Below are positions 17,935-25,666 of a stretch of DNA of 30,666 nucleotides, in pieces. The notes below the pieces were generated by a model that was not told the DNA's origin, made no database searches, and saw only the letters and a list, made by a program, of their open reading frames with translations. The first letter of the stretch is position 1; the number at the start of each line of letters is the position of its first letter. Both the position numbers and the translations under genes were made by a program. The DNA lies in assembly GCA_035649275.1 (NCBI GenBank), contig DASRJW010000085.1, forward strand, positions 1-30,666, read 5' to 3'. The stretch is from Candidatus Krumholzibacteriia bacterium. Lineage in GTDB: Bacteria; Krumholzibacteriota; Krumholzibacteriia; G020349025.

Positions 17935-18879
17935 TCAGCGCAACGGTTCGAGCGGCCGGCCGAGAGCGGCCGGGGGCCGGCTGCGACCGATGACGCCGGC
18001 GAGAGCGACCATGGTCACCACATAAGGGAGCATCTGCAGGAACTGCGTCGGAATGCCGAGGGCACCGCCTTGCAGCTGGATCTGCACCGCCTCGGCGGCG
18101 GCGAAGAGCAGACAGGCGAGCGCCGCGCCGCGGGGCGTCCACTTGCCGAAGATGAGGGCGGCGAGGGCGATGAAACCGCGGCCGCTCGACATGCCGGCAG
18201 TGAACTGGTGCTGCTCGAGGGCGAGCCAGGCGCCCCCGAGAGCGGCCAGAGCACCGGAGAGGACGACCCCCGTCCAGCGCAGGCGGACGACGGGCACGCC
18301 GAGCGACAGCGCCGCCTCGGGGTGCTCGCCGGTGGCGTGCAGGCGCAGTCCGAAGACGGTGCGCCGGAAGAGCAGCTGCGAGACGACCACGGCGAGCACG
18401 GCCAGCAACACGAGGGGGGTGCAGAAGAGCACTCGCGTCACGCTCCAGGAGGCGAGACCTGGGAGGTCCCAGGACGGAATGCCGGCGATGCGCTCCGAGT
18501 TGGCGGAGCTGCCGAAGACGAGCGTGAGGAGGAACTTCGTCGCCCCCATGGCGAGCAGGTTGAGACCGAGGCCGCTCACGATCTGGTTGGCGCCGAAGCG
18601 CACGCAGATGAGAGCGTGCAGTGCCCCCAAGCCGCCCCCCGCCACGCACGCCGCCCCGACGCCGAGCCAGCCTGCCACAGCCCCGCCAAGTCCGGCGCTC
18701 TCCGCGGCGTGGGCGGCGACGACACAAGCGAAGGCTCCGGTGAGCAGCATGCCCTCGAGGGCGATGTTGATGACGCCGGAGCGCTCGCTGTAGAAGCCGC
18801 CGAGGGCGGCGAAGACGTAGGGAACGGCGATGCGCAGCGTGGCGGCCACGAGCAAACCGGCCAGGGGCAGCGCTTCCAT
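17935..18879 (-). CDS. Nucleoside/BMP-type ABC transporter permease (second)
   Basis: 314 residues with about eight to nine hydrophobic segments. Diagnostic blocks of the YufQ/NupC-like permease of BMP-family importers: FAALGGFYSERSGVINIALE (24-43), GMLLTGAFA, GANQIVSGLGLNLLAMG (116-132), GRGFIALAALIFGKWTPRGA near the C terminus. It forms the membrane pore with the other permease and the ATPase. The start ATG shares one base with the upstream permease stop (TGATG). Confidence 0.95.
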   Translation of the reverse strand: MEALPLAGLLVAATLRIAVPYVFAALGGFYSERSGVINIALEGMLLTGAFACVVAAHAAESAGLGGAVAGWLGVGAACVAGGGLGALHALICVRFGANQIVSGLGLNLLAMGATKFLLTLVFGSSANSERIAGIPSWDLPGLASWSVTRVLFCTPLVLLAVLAVVVSQLLFRRTVFGLRLHATGEHPEAALSLGVPVVRLRWTGVVLSGALAALGGAWLALEQHQFTAGMSSGRGFIALAALIFGKWTPRGAALACLLFAAAEAVQIQLQGGALGIPTQFLQMLPYVVTMVALAGVIGRSRPPAALGRPLEPLR

Positions 18880-19982
18880 CAGGAGACCTCCTCCCGACGC
18901 CGCAGCGCCAGACGGCGCACCTGGGCCGCCACATCGCCGGGCCGGGCGAGCACGATGACGAGCAAGATGACCAGGGCCTGCAGGATGTCCACGAACTCTT
19001 TCGGCACCAACCCGTTGATCACGAAACCGCCGCGATCCAGGGCACCGAAGAAGAGCGCCGCGGGCACGATACCGGCGGGATGGGTGCTGCCGAGAAGGGC
19101 CACAGCGATGCCCTTGAAACCGGCTTCCGCTGTGAAGCCTTCTTCGAAGTAGTACTTGTACCCCTGGACGAAGTTCGCCGCCGCGGTTCCGGCGAGGGCC
19201 CCGGAGAGCGCCATGGCTTCCACCAGCCGGCGCCGCACCGGGATGCCGGCGCTCCGCGCCGCGCTTTCCGAGAGTCCCACGGCCCGGACCTCGTAGCCCC
19301 AGCGCGTGCGCCAGAGCGCGAGGGCGCAGAGAGCGCAGAGCAGGAGCTGCAGCAGGAGCGCCAGGTTGAGCGGGGCGCCGCGAAAGGCGGGAAGCATCGT
19401 CTCCAGGCGTGGCAGCCGCGCTGCCGCTGGGATTTCCGCCGTGTGCACCGACTCGAAGAGCGCCAGCTTCTCCACCAAGATCCAGCTTCCGAGGGCGAAG
19501 GCCACGAAGTTGAGCATGATGGTGTTGATCACTTCGTGCACGCCGAGAAAAGCGCGGAGCAGCGCGGGCAGAAGCGCCACGAGCGCGCCCGCAAGAGCAC
19601 CGGCCAGGAGGACGAGCGGCACCGCCACGAGGGCTGGGCAGCCATCGCCGAGGGCGAGGGCGAAGGCGGCGGAGGCCAGGCCGGCCAAGTACATCTGGCC
19701 TTCGGCGCCGATGTTGAACAGGCCGGCGCGGAAAGCCACGGCGACCGCGAGACCGGTGCCGATCAACGTCGTGGCCTTGAACAGCACCTGCCCGAAGCCG
19801 TAGGCCGAGCCGAAGATGGCGTCGAAGAGCGTGGTGTAGACCGTGACCGGGTCCTGCCCGAGAACCGCGACAAGAATCGCGCCGGCGGCGAGCGCGAGAC
19901 CGATGGCCGCGAGGGGTCCGGCGAGCGGCCGCGCCCAGCGCCCGAGAATCCCCGGCAACACTCTGGTGCCGCGAGCCTTCAC
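18879..19982 (-). CDS. Nucleoside/BMP-type ABC transporter permease (first)
   Basis: 367 residues from the GTG at 19982, which overlaps the ATPase stop by four bases (GTGA) and has AAGGAG eight bases upstream. An earlier in-frame ATG at 20012 would add ten residues. About eight or more membrane segments; blocks typical of the YufP/NupB-like subunit are AFRAGLFNIGAEGQMYLAGL (early), FLGVHEVINTIMLNFVAF (middle), GYEVRAVGLSESAARSAGI (the cytoplasmic loop that contacts the ATPase) and GFKGIAVALLGSTHPAGIVP. It pairs with the 17935-18879 permease to form the channel of a nucleoside importer. Confidence 0.95.
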   Translation of the reverse strand: MKARGTRVLPGILGRWARPLAGPLAAIGLALAAGAILVAVLGQDPVTVYTTLFDAIFGSAYGFGQVLFKATTLIGTGLAVAVAFRAGLFNIGAEGQMYLAGLASAAFALALGDGCPALVAVPLVLLAGALAGALVALLPALLRAFLGVHEVINTIMLNFVAFALGSWILVEKLALFESVHTAEIPAAARLPRLETMLPAFRGAPLNLALLLQLLLCALCALALWRTRWGYEVRAVGLSESAARSAGIPVRRRLVEAMALSGALAGTAAANFVQGYKYYFEEGFTAEAGFKGIAVALLGSTHPAGIVPAALFFGALDRGGFVINGLVPKEFVDILQALVILLVIVLARPGDVAAQVRRLALRRREEVS

Positions 19983-21556
19983 GCCTCGCTCTCCTTGCCG
20001 CCGGTCATCCACAGACCCAGACGGGCCGGTGTCGCCTCGGCGGCGCTGCAGGTGCCGGCGACGCGCCCCGAGTACAGCACGAGAACTCGATCGGCGAGCG
20101 CCAGGATCTCGTTCAGGTCGGCCGAGACGAGGAGAACGGCGCGACCTGCATCGCGGGCTTCGAGAATGCGTTCGTGCAAGAAGGCGATGCCTCCGATATC
20201 GACGCCCCGCGTCGGCTGGACGAGGAGGAGGAGCGACGGCTCGCGTCCCATTTCACGACCGACCACGAGGCGCTGCTGGTTGCCGCCCGAGAGAACGGCG
20301 GCCGGGAAGGACGGCATCGCGGGCCGCACCTCGAAACGGCGCAGCAACGTCTCGGCCCGCGCCGCGACGCGGCGGGGCGAGAGCCAGGCGCGGTTGCCGA
20401 GGTCCGGCTCGCGCTGGCGGCCGAGGATGGCGTTCTCGTCGATGCGAAGCGCCGGGATCAGCCCCTCACGCAGGCGATCGCCCGGCACGTAGGCGAGACC
20501 GCGGGCGCGTCGCGCCGCCGTGCCGAGCCTCGTCACGTCCTCACCGTGGAGTTCGATGCTGCCGCCCACGACGGGTTCGAGACCGAGGAGCGCGTGTGCC
20601 AGCGCCTGCTGCCCGTTGCCCTCGACGCCGGCGACGCCCAGGATCTCGCCACCCCGCACCTCCAGCGAGACACTCTGCAGCGCTTCCCTCTTCCCTGCCG
20701 TCCGCAAGCTGTCGCAGCGCAGCACGATGGGCTCGCGTCTGTCTGTCACGCGCACCTCCGTCTCCTGCAGCGGCGCCACGGCACGACCGCCCGGTTCGTG
20801 GCCCGATCCGCGTGCCCGCGACGGCGCACGCACCTCGCGCCCCACGATGGCGCGGGCGAGCCGGCCGAGATCCGCCTGCGCCGCCGGCATCTCGTCCACG
20901 ACTTTCCCGTCACGCAGCACGGTCACCGCGTCGGAGACGGCGAGGACCTCGTGCAAGCGATGCGAGATGAGGAGCACGGTGTGCTGCTCCCGCACCAGCT
21001 GCCGCAGGATGGCGAAGAGGTCTTCCGCCTCGCTCGGCGCCAGCACGGCGGTGGGTTCGTCGAGGATGAGGACGCGGGCGCCCCGGACGAGGACCTTGAG
21101 GATCTCGACCCGCTGCTGTTCGCCGACACCGAGATCGCCGACGCGGGCGTCCGGATCGATGGCGAGACCAAAGCGCGCCGCCGTCTCGCGCACGAGCCGG
21201 CGCGCTGCCGCCGCATCGAACCAGGCACCCCGCCGTGGTTCATGGCCGAGCACGACGTTTTCGAACACCCGCAACGTCGGCACGAGCATGAAGTGCTGGT
21301 GCACCATGCCGAGACCGAGGGCGATGGCGCGAGCCGTGCCGCCTCGGCCAAGGAGCTCGCCCTGGATGCGCACCTCCCCGGCGTCGGGCCGGAGCTCGCC
21401 ATAGGCCACCCGCATCAGCGTCGTCTTGCCGGCGCCGTTCTCGCCGACGAGGGCGTGGATGCGGCCGCGGGGAACGGCGAGGGAGACATGGTCGTTGGCG
21501 ACGGTGCCCGGAAAGCTCTTGCTGATGTCCCGGAGTTCCAGGGCGGGGGTGTTCAT
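19979..21556 (-). CDS. Nucleoside/BMP-type ABC transporter ATPase (tandem domains)
   Basis: 525 residues with two ABC domains, like the sugar/nucleoside (RbsA, YufO/NupA) class. First domain: Walker A GENGAGKTTL (38-47), Q-loop in MVHQHFML, LGVGEQQRVEI signature, Walker B VLILDEPTAVL and switch His in ISHRL. Second domain: a degenerate Walker A (GVEGNGQQAL), a clear LSGGNQQRLVVGREM signature and LLLLVQPTRGVDIGG, where Gln replaces the usual Asp-Glu, as is common for this class. So the first domain carries a complete ATP site motif set. Starts at ATG 21556, seven bases after the binding protein gene, and overlaps the permease gene by four bases. Confidence 0.96.
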   Translation of the reverse strand: MNTPALELRDISKSFPGTVANDHVSLAVPRGRIHALVGENGAGKTTLMRVAYGELRPDAGEVRIQGELLGRGGTARAIALGLGMVHQHFMLVPTLRVFENVVLGHEPRRGAWFDAAAARRLVRETAARFGLAIDPDARVGDLGVGEQQRVEILKVLVRGARVLILDEPTAVLAPSEAEDLFAILRQLVREQHTVLLISHRLHEVLAVSDAVTVLRDGKVVDEMPAAQADLGRLARAIVGREVRAPSRARGSGHEPGGRAVAPLQETEVRVTDRREPIVLRCDSLRTAGKREALQSVSLEVRGGEILGVAGVEGNGQQALAHALLGLEPVVGGSIELHGEDVTRLGTAARRARGLAYVPGDRLREGLIPALRIDENAILGRQREPDLGNRAWLSPRRVAARAETLLRRFEVRPAMPSFPAAVLSGGNQQRLVVGREMGREPSLLLLVQPTRGVDIGGIAFLHERILEARDAGRAVLLVSADLNEILALADRVLVLYSGRVAGTCSAAEATPARLGLWMTGGKESEA

Positions 21557-21563
21557 GCAGGCG

Positions 21564-22595
21564 TCATTCGCGCGGCACCGGCAGGAGCCCGGCGGCGATG
21601 GAGTCCTGCAGCACCTGCACGCGGGCGAAGACGGCGTCGGGCAAGAGCTCCCGGTTGCGCGCGTCGTGGACCAGGTGGACGCCGCCTTCCCGCAGGCCGA
21701 ACTCCTGGATGCCGCCCTGGAAGCTTGCCTCCTGCACCCGTTGCACTGTCTCGAACACGGCGATGTCCACGTCCTTCACCATGCTGGTGAGGATGATTCC
21801 AGGCGCCTCGTCGTACTGGTCCGAGTCCACCCCGATGGCGAGCTTGCCATGCTCGCGGGCGGCTTCGAAGACGCCGAAGCCGGTCGTTCCGGAGGCATGG
21901 AAGATGACGTCGGCGCCCCGCCCGTACATGCTGTGGGCGAGTTCCTTGCCCTTCGCCGGATCCTTGAAGGCCTGGGCGGTGACGCCGGCATACCCCACCA
22001 AAACCTCAGTGGCCGGCGCCACGTGCTTCGCTCCGGCGCGATACCCTGCCTCGAACTTGTGGATCAGCGGCACGTCCATGCCGCCGACGAAGCCGATGAT
22101 GCCGCTCCGCGCTACCAGGGCCGCCGCCGCGCCGGCGAGGAACGAGCCTTCTTCTTCGCGGAACTTGAGCCCCACCAAGTTGGGCGGCAAGGCCTGCGGG
22201 GCGCCCTGGGCATCGAGCTTGACGGTGTAGTCCACGCAGGCGAACTTCACCTCCGGGTACTCCCGCGCCATCTTCTCGATGTCGTCGCTGAACATGAAGC
22301 CGACACCGATGACGAGGGCGAAACCGCGGCTCGCATACTCTCGGAGGCCCGTCTCCCGGTCGGCACCTTCTGAGGGTTCGAGGACCTCGAAGCGCACGCC
22401 CAACTCGCGTCCGGCCCGCTCCAGTCCGCGATAGGCCGAATCGTTGAAGGATTTGTCGCCCCGGCCACCGAGGTCGAAGACGAGACCGACGCGCAGAGCA
22501 TTGCCGGCCTCGCCCCCCTGCCGCGAGCAATTGCAACAGGTGAGGGCGGCGAGCATGGCCACGCCCACGAGAGCACCACGCGTTGCCTGCCGCAT
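21564..22595 (-). CDS. BMP-family nucleoside-binding lipoprotein (PnrA/TmpC-like)
   Basis: 343 residues. Signal peptide with core ALVGVAMLAALTCCNC; the lipid-modified Cys is one of the cluster at about 19-22. The mature protein is a BMP (basic membrane protein) periplasmic-binding fold: VGLVFDLGGRGDKSFNDSAY (the family's opening motif), EPSEGADRETGLREYAS, IGVGFMFSDDIEKMAREYPE, GIIGFVGGMDVPLIHKFEAG, FHASGTTGFGVFEAA, GVDSDQYDEAPGIILTSMVK. Family members bind purine nucleosides. ATG at 22595 has GGAGG five bases upstream; ATGs further upstream lack a site and would spoil the signal peptide. First gene of the importer operon, driven by the promoter at 22615-22644. Confidence 0.95.
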   Translation of the reverse strand: MRQATRGALVGVAMLAALTCCNCSRQGGEAGNALRVGLVFDLGGRGDKSFNDSAYRGLERAGRELGVRFEVLEPSEGADRETGLREYASRGFALVIGVGFMFSDDIEKMAREYPEVKFACVDYTVKLDAQGAPQALPPNLVGLKFREEEGSFLAGAAAALVARSGIIGFVGGMDVPLIHKFEAGYRAGAKHVAPATEVLVGYAGVTAQAFKDPAKGKELAHSMYGRGADVIFHASGTTGFGVFEAAREHGKLAIGVDSDQYDEAPGIILTSMVKDVDIAVFETVQRVQEASFQGGIQEFGLREGGVHLVHDARNRELLPDAVFARVQVLQDSIAAGLLPVPRE

Positions 22596-22614
22596 CGCCG
22601 CCTCCAGGGCGGAC

Positions 22615-22644
22615 ATTCTAGCGGCGGCTTCCGCTCGCTGGCAA
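22615..22644 (-). promoter_or_regulatory. Predicted sigma-70-type promoter of the nucleoside importer operon
   Basis: On the minus strand: -35 TTGCCA (22644-22639), an 18-base spacer, and -10 TAGAAT (22620-22615). Each hexamer is one mismatch from consensus. The implied transcription start near 22608 lies just before the GGAGG ribosome site (22605-22601) and the ATG at 22595, giving a very short leader. Found by eye in a GC-rich background, where such a match is rare. Confidence 0.55.
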
Positions 22645-22743
22645 CCCGACGACCGCATGGACGTGGTGGCACTCGGCTGGTACCTTCGGTCTCCTGCAGG
22701 CTCGAGAATACTCCTACGGTCCGCGCGGCCGCGGAGGTGGATC

Positions 22744-23610
22744 ATGTCGAGTACGACGTCGCTCGAAGTAGGCTCCGTACTTTCTCTCTGGCGTTATCCA
22801 GTGAAGTCCATGGCGGGAGAGGAGCTGCAGTCCACCGAGGTCACCGGGCTCGGCCTGCTCGGAGATCGCGCCTATGCACTGGTGGACGCGTCCAGCGGCA
22901 AGGTCGTGAGCGCCAAGAACCCCAAGAAGTGGAAAGGGCTCTTCGACCTCCGTGCCACCTTCATCGAGCCCCCGGCGGCCGGCGCCAAGCTGCCTCCCGT
23001 GCGCATCGCCTTGCCAGACGGTACGACGGTGCACACGGCCCAACGGGAGTTCGAGGCGATCCTATCGCGCCTTCTCGAGCGGCAAGTCAGGCTTGACATG
23101 ATCGAGACACACATTCACGCCGCCGCGCCGGCGTCCGGGGAGGCAGGGCCGGTCAACGCCGAAGCGTACTGGCCGGATATGGACGGCCTCGACCACCGAG
23201 ACACGGTCACCGATTTCACTCTCCCGGCGGGAACCTTCTTCGACTGCGCCTCCGTGCACCTTCTCACCACGGCGACCCTCGCGCGGCTGCACGAACTGCA
23301 ACCCCAAGGACGCTTCGAGGTGCGCCGCTTCCGGCCCAACATCGTCATCGAGCCCACCTCGGGCGAGAAGGTGTTCCTGGAAGACGCCTGGCTCGGGCGC
23401 ACCTTGGCGCTGGGGGCGAAGGTGCGCTTGGAGATCACCGGTCCCTGCGGGCGCTGCGTGATGACGACGCTGCCCCAGGGTGATCTCCCGCGGGACTTAG
23501 GGATCTTGCGCACGGTCGCGGAGCACCATGGGGCCCAGGTAGGCATCTACGCTGCCGTGGTGCAGGGTGGCACGATCCGCCGTGGTGATCCCGTGCGCCT
23601 CGTCCCCTGA
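22744..23610 (+). CDS. MOSC domain protein (MOSC N-terminal beta-barrel plus MOSC)
   Basis: 288 residues and the only confident plus-strand gene. The N-terminal beta-barrel domain opens with VLSLWRYPVKSMAGEEL (12-28) and GLLGDRAYALVDASSG. The MOSC domain shows RRFRPNIVIE (194-203), FLEDAWLGRTLALG, and the conserved cysteine motif GPCGRCVMTTLPQGDL (233-248; C235, C238). MOSC domains bind molybdenum cofactor or transfer sulfur to it, as in Moco sulfurases and mARC/YcbX/YiiM proteins. ATG at 22744 with GGAGG six bases upstream. It diverges from the nucleoside importer and converges with carbamate kinase, the two stops only two bases apart. Its place beside a Mo-hydroxylase accessory operon may be meaningful, but MOSC genes are also common elsewhere. 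Confidence 0.93.
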   Translation: MSSTTSLEVGSVLSLWRYPVKSMAGEELQSTEVTGLGLLGDRAYALVDASSGKVVSAKNPKKWKGLFDLRATFIEPPAAGAKLPPVRIALPDGTTVHTAQREFEAILSRLLERQVRLDMIETHIHAAAPASGEAGPVNAEAYWPDMDGLDHRDTVTDFTLPAGTFFDCASVHLLTTATLARLHELQPQGRFEVRRFRPNIVIEPTSGEKVFLEDAWLGRTLALGAKVRLEITGPCGRCVMTTLPQGDLPRDLGILRTVAEHHGAQVGIYAAVVQGGTIRRGDPVRLVP

Positions 23611-23612
23611 GC

Positions 23613-24566
23613 TCAGGCGCAAGAGACGCCGATGCGCGTGCCGGTGGTGCCGGCGAGCGCCGCCGACAAGTGCTCGGGATCGGTGATGATGGCCTCGACG
23701 CCTCCCGCAGCGAGGAAGTCGAGCGCGGCGCGGATCTTCGGCCCCATGCTCCCGGCGGGGAATTCGCCGGCAGCGAGAAGGGCCTCGGCTTCCTCGCGGT
23801 CAATGCGGTGCAGCGGCGCTGCGGCCGGCGTACCGAAGCCGCGCATCACCGTTTCCACCCCGGTGAGGAGGATGAGACGCTCGGCGCGGAGCTGGGTGCC
23901 GAGAAGGACGGCGGCATGGTCCTTGTCGACGACGGCTTCGACGCCGACCCACTCGCCGCCGCGGCGCACCACGGGCACGCCCCCGCCGCCGACGCAGTTC
24001 ACGATCACCTCGGCATCGACCAGGGCGCGGATGACGCCGATCTCCACGATACGGAGCGGCCGCGGACTCGGCACCAGCCGCCGCCAGCCTCGTCCCGCAT
24101 CCTCCTTCAGGGCCCAGCCTTTCTCGCGCCCCAATCGTTCCGCCTGCACCGGCGTGTAGAAGGGACCGATGGGCTTGCTCGGCGCGCGGAAGGCCGGATC
24201 GTCCGCGCCCACCTCCACCTGGGTGATCACCGTCACCACCTCGCGCCGCACGCCGGCGCGGGCGAGGGCGTTCTGCAGCGCCTGCTGCACCATGTAGCCG
24301 ATGCCGCCCTGGGAATCGGCGCCACAGATGTCCAAGGGCATGGGTGGGATCTCGTGGGCCATGGCCTCGTTGCGCAAGGCGATGTTGCCGATGATCGGCC
24401 CGTTGCCGTGGGTGAGGACGACGCGCACGCCGCGCCCCACCTGCGCCGCCACCTGCGCCATGGTGGTGCGGGCGAGGGCCCGCTGCGCCTCGATGTCCGC
24501 AGCTCCATGGGCGGGGATGATCGAGTTGCCCCCGAGCCCCACCACACACAGTTCCCCGCTCGGCAT
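23613..24566 (-). CDS. arcC: Carbamate kinase (ArcC/YqeA-like)
   Basis: 317 residues, normal for the family. It transfers phosphate from carbamoyl phosphate to ADP, yielding ATP and carbamate, which decays to ammonia and CO2. Motifs: LGGNSI (11-16), LTHGNGPIIGN (51-61), ICGADSQGGIGYM (80-92), SKPIGPFYT (130-138), PSPRP and IVEIGVI (167-179), CVGGGGVPV (191-199), VVDKDHAAVLLG (212-223), GSMGPKIRAAL (272-282). The ATG at 24566 lies two bases after the carbamoyltransferase stop. In E. coli the homologue YqeA sits in the ygeW-yqeA purine-catabolic cluster; here it is the last gene of the equivalent operon and would be the energy-yielding step. Confidence 0.97.
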   Translation of the reverse strand: MPSGELCVVGLGGNSIIPAHGAADIEAQRALARTTMAQVAAQVGRGVRVVLTHGNGPIIGNIALRNEAMAHEIPPMPLDICGADSQGGIGYMVQQALQNALARAGVRREVVTVITQVEVGADDPAFRAPSKPIGPFYTPVQAERLGREKGWALKEDAGRGWRRLVPSPRPLRIVEIGVIRALVDAEVIVNCVGGGGVPVVRRGGEWVGVEAVVDKDHAAVLLGTQLRAERLILLTGVETVMRGFGTPAAAPLHRIDREEAEALLAAGEFPAGSMGPKIRAALDFLAAGGVEAIITDPEHLSAALAGTTGTRIGVSCA

Positions 24567-24568
24567 GC

Positions 24569-25573
24569 TCAGAACTCCCCGGTCTTGTCGCCACGCATGG
24601 TGAGCGCCATGAGTGCCTTCTGCACGTGCAACCTGTTCTCTGCCTCGTCGAAAACCACCGACTGCGGCCCATCGATGACGGCGTCGGTGACCTCGTTCCC
24701 GCGGTCCGCCGGCAAGCAGTGCATGTAGAGACACTCCGGCGCAGCGAGAGCGAGGCGGCGCTCGTCGCAGATCCAGCTCTTGTAGCGCGCGGCCACGGCC
24801 GCCGATTCTTTCAAGTCCGAGGTGGTCTCCATGCACCCCCAGCTCTTGGGATACACCACGTGGGCACCCTCGAAGGCGGCGTCCATGTCGTGAACGATCT
24901 CGAAGCGGCTACCGCTCTCGCGGGCGAACTGGCGTGCCTGCGCCACCAGCTCGGGCACCAAGTCGAACTCGGGCGGATGCGCCAGCACCACGTCCAACCC
25001 GAAGCGCGGCATGAGCAGGAGGAGCGACTGGGGCACGGACATGGGCTTCTGGTAGCTCGGGGCGTAGGCCCAGGAAACGACGAACTTGCGCCCGCGCAGA
25101 CCCTCGGCACCGAACTTCTCCCGCACCGTGAGCAGGTCCGCCGTCGCCTGGCAGGGATGGTAGAGATCGCACTGCATGTTGAACACCGGCACCGAAGCGG
25201 CGGCGGCGACCTCGCGGAGATAGCGATTGCCTTGCTTCCACACACAATGGCGGATGCCGATGGCATGGCCATAGCGCGAGAGCACCGACCCCGTGTCGAA
25301 GGGGGTCTCGCCGTGAGAGATCTGCATCTTGTCCGGAGTGAGATCGTGGGCATGGCCGCCGAGCTGCGTCATTCCGGCCTCGAAGGAGTTGCGCGTACGG
25401 GTGGATTGCTCGAAGAAGAGCATGAAGAGGGTCAGATTCTGCAGCAGCGGTGTCAGCGTGCCGCGGCGGAACTTCTCCTTGAGCGCCAGGGCGGTGCTGA
25501 AGAGCGTCTCCAGCTCTTCCACACTCCACTCGGCATCGGTGATGAAATCACGTCCGCGCAACCTCTCGTCCAT
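24569..25573 (-). CDS. ygeW: Knotted carbamoyltransferase, YgeW-like
   Basis: 334 residues. The carbamoyl-phosphate site STRTR is at 57-61 (FFEQSTRTRNSF), HPCQATADL at 139-147, and HCLPADRG at 285-292. The strongest pointer to YgeW is the stretch SWAYAPSYQKPMSVPQS (167-183) followed by RFGLDVVLAHPPEFDLVPE and VVYPKSW, which parallels E. coli YgeW (WAYSPSYGKPLSVPQ, RFGMDVTLAHPEGYDLIP, YPKSWAP). The family folds with a trefoil knot; its natural substrate is unknown. The C-terminal part (EVTDAVIDGPQSVVFDEAENRLHVQ) is more like ordinary or acetyl-ornithine transcarbamylases. GGGAGG eight bases upstream decides for ATG 25573. Adjacent carbamate kinase suggests it runs toward carbamoyl phosphate. 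Confidence 0.88.
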   Translation of the reverse strand: MDERLRGRDFITDAEWSVEELETLFSTALALKEKFRRGTLTPLLQNLTLFMLFFEQSTRTRNSFEAGMTQLGGHAHDLTPDKMQISHGETPFDTGSVLSRYGHAIGIRHCVWKQGNRYLREVAAAASVPVFNMQCDLYHPCQATADLLTVREKFGAEGLRGRKFVVSWAYAPSYQKPMSVPQSLLLLMPRFGLDVVLAHPPEFDLVPELVAQARQFARESGSRFEIVHDMDAAFEGAHVVYPKSWGCMETTSDLKESAAVAARYKSWICDERRLALAAPECLYMHCLPADRGNEVTDAVIDGPQSVVFDEAENRLHVQKALMALTMRGDKTGEF

Positions 25574-25666
25574 CGACAAACCCTCCCAGTCCCTGGCGGT
25601 GGATCCGCACTGCTTCGCTCCCCGACGGCGAGCACCCGTCGTCCACGCCGTCGCCGGCAGGATCGT

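Noticed and set aside
22664-22682. TGGCACT-like sequence upstream of the MOSC gene resembling a sigma-54 promoter
   Set aside because: The -12 GC element is absent at the required distance.
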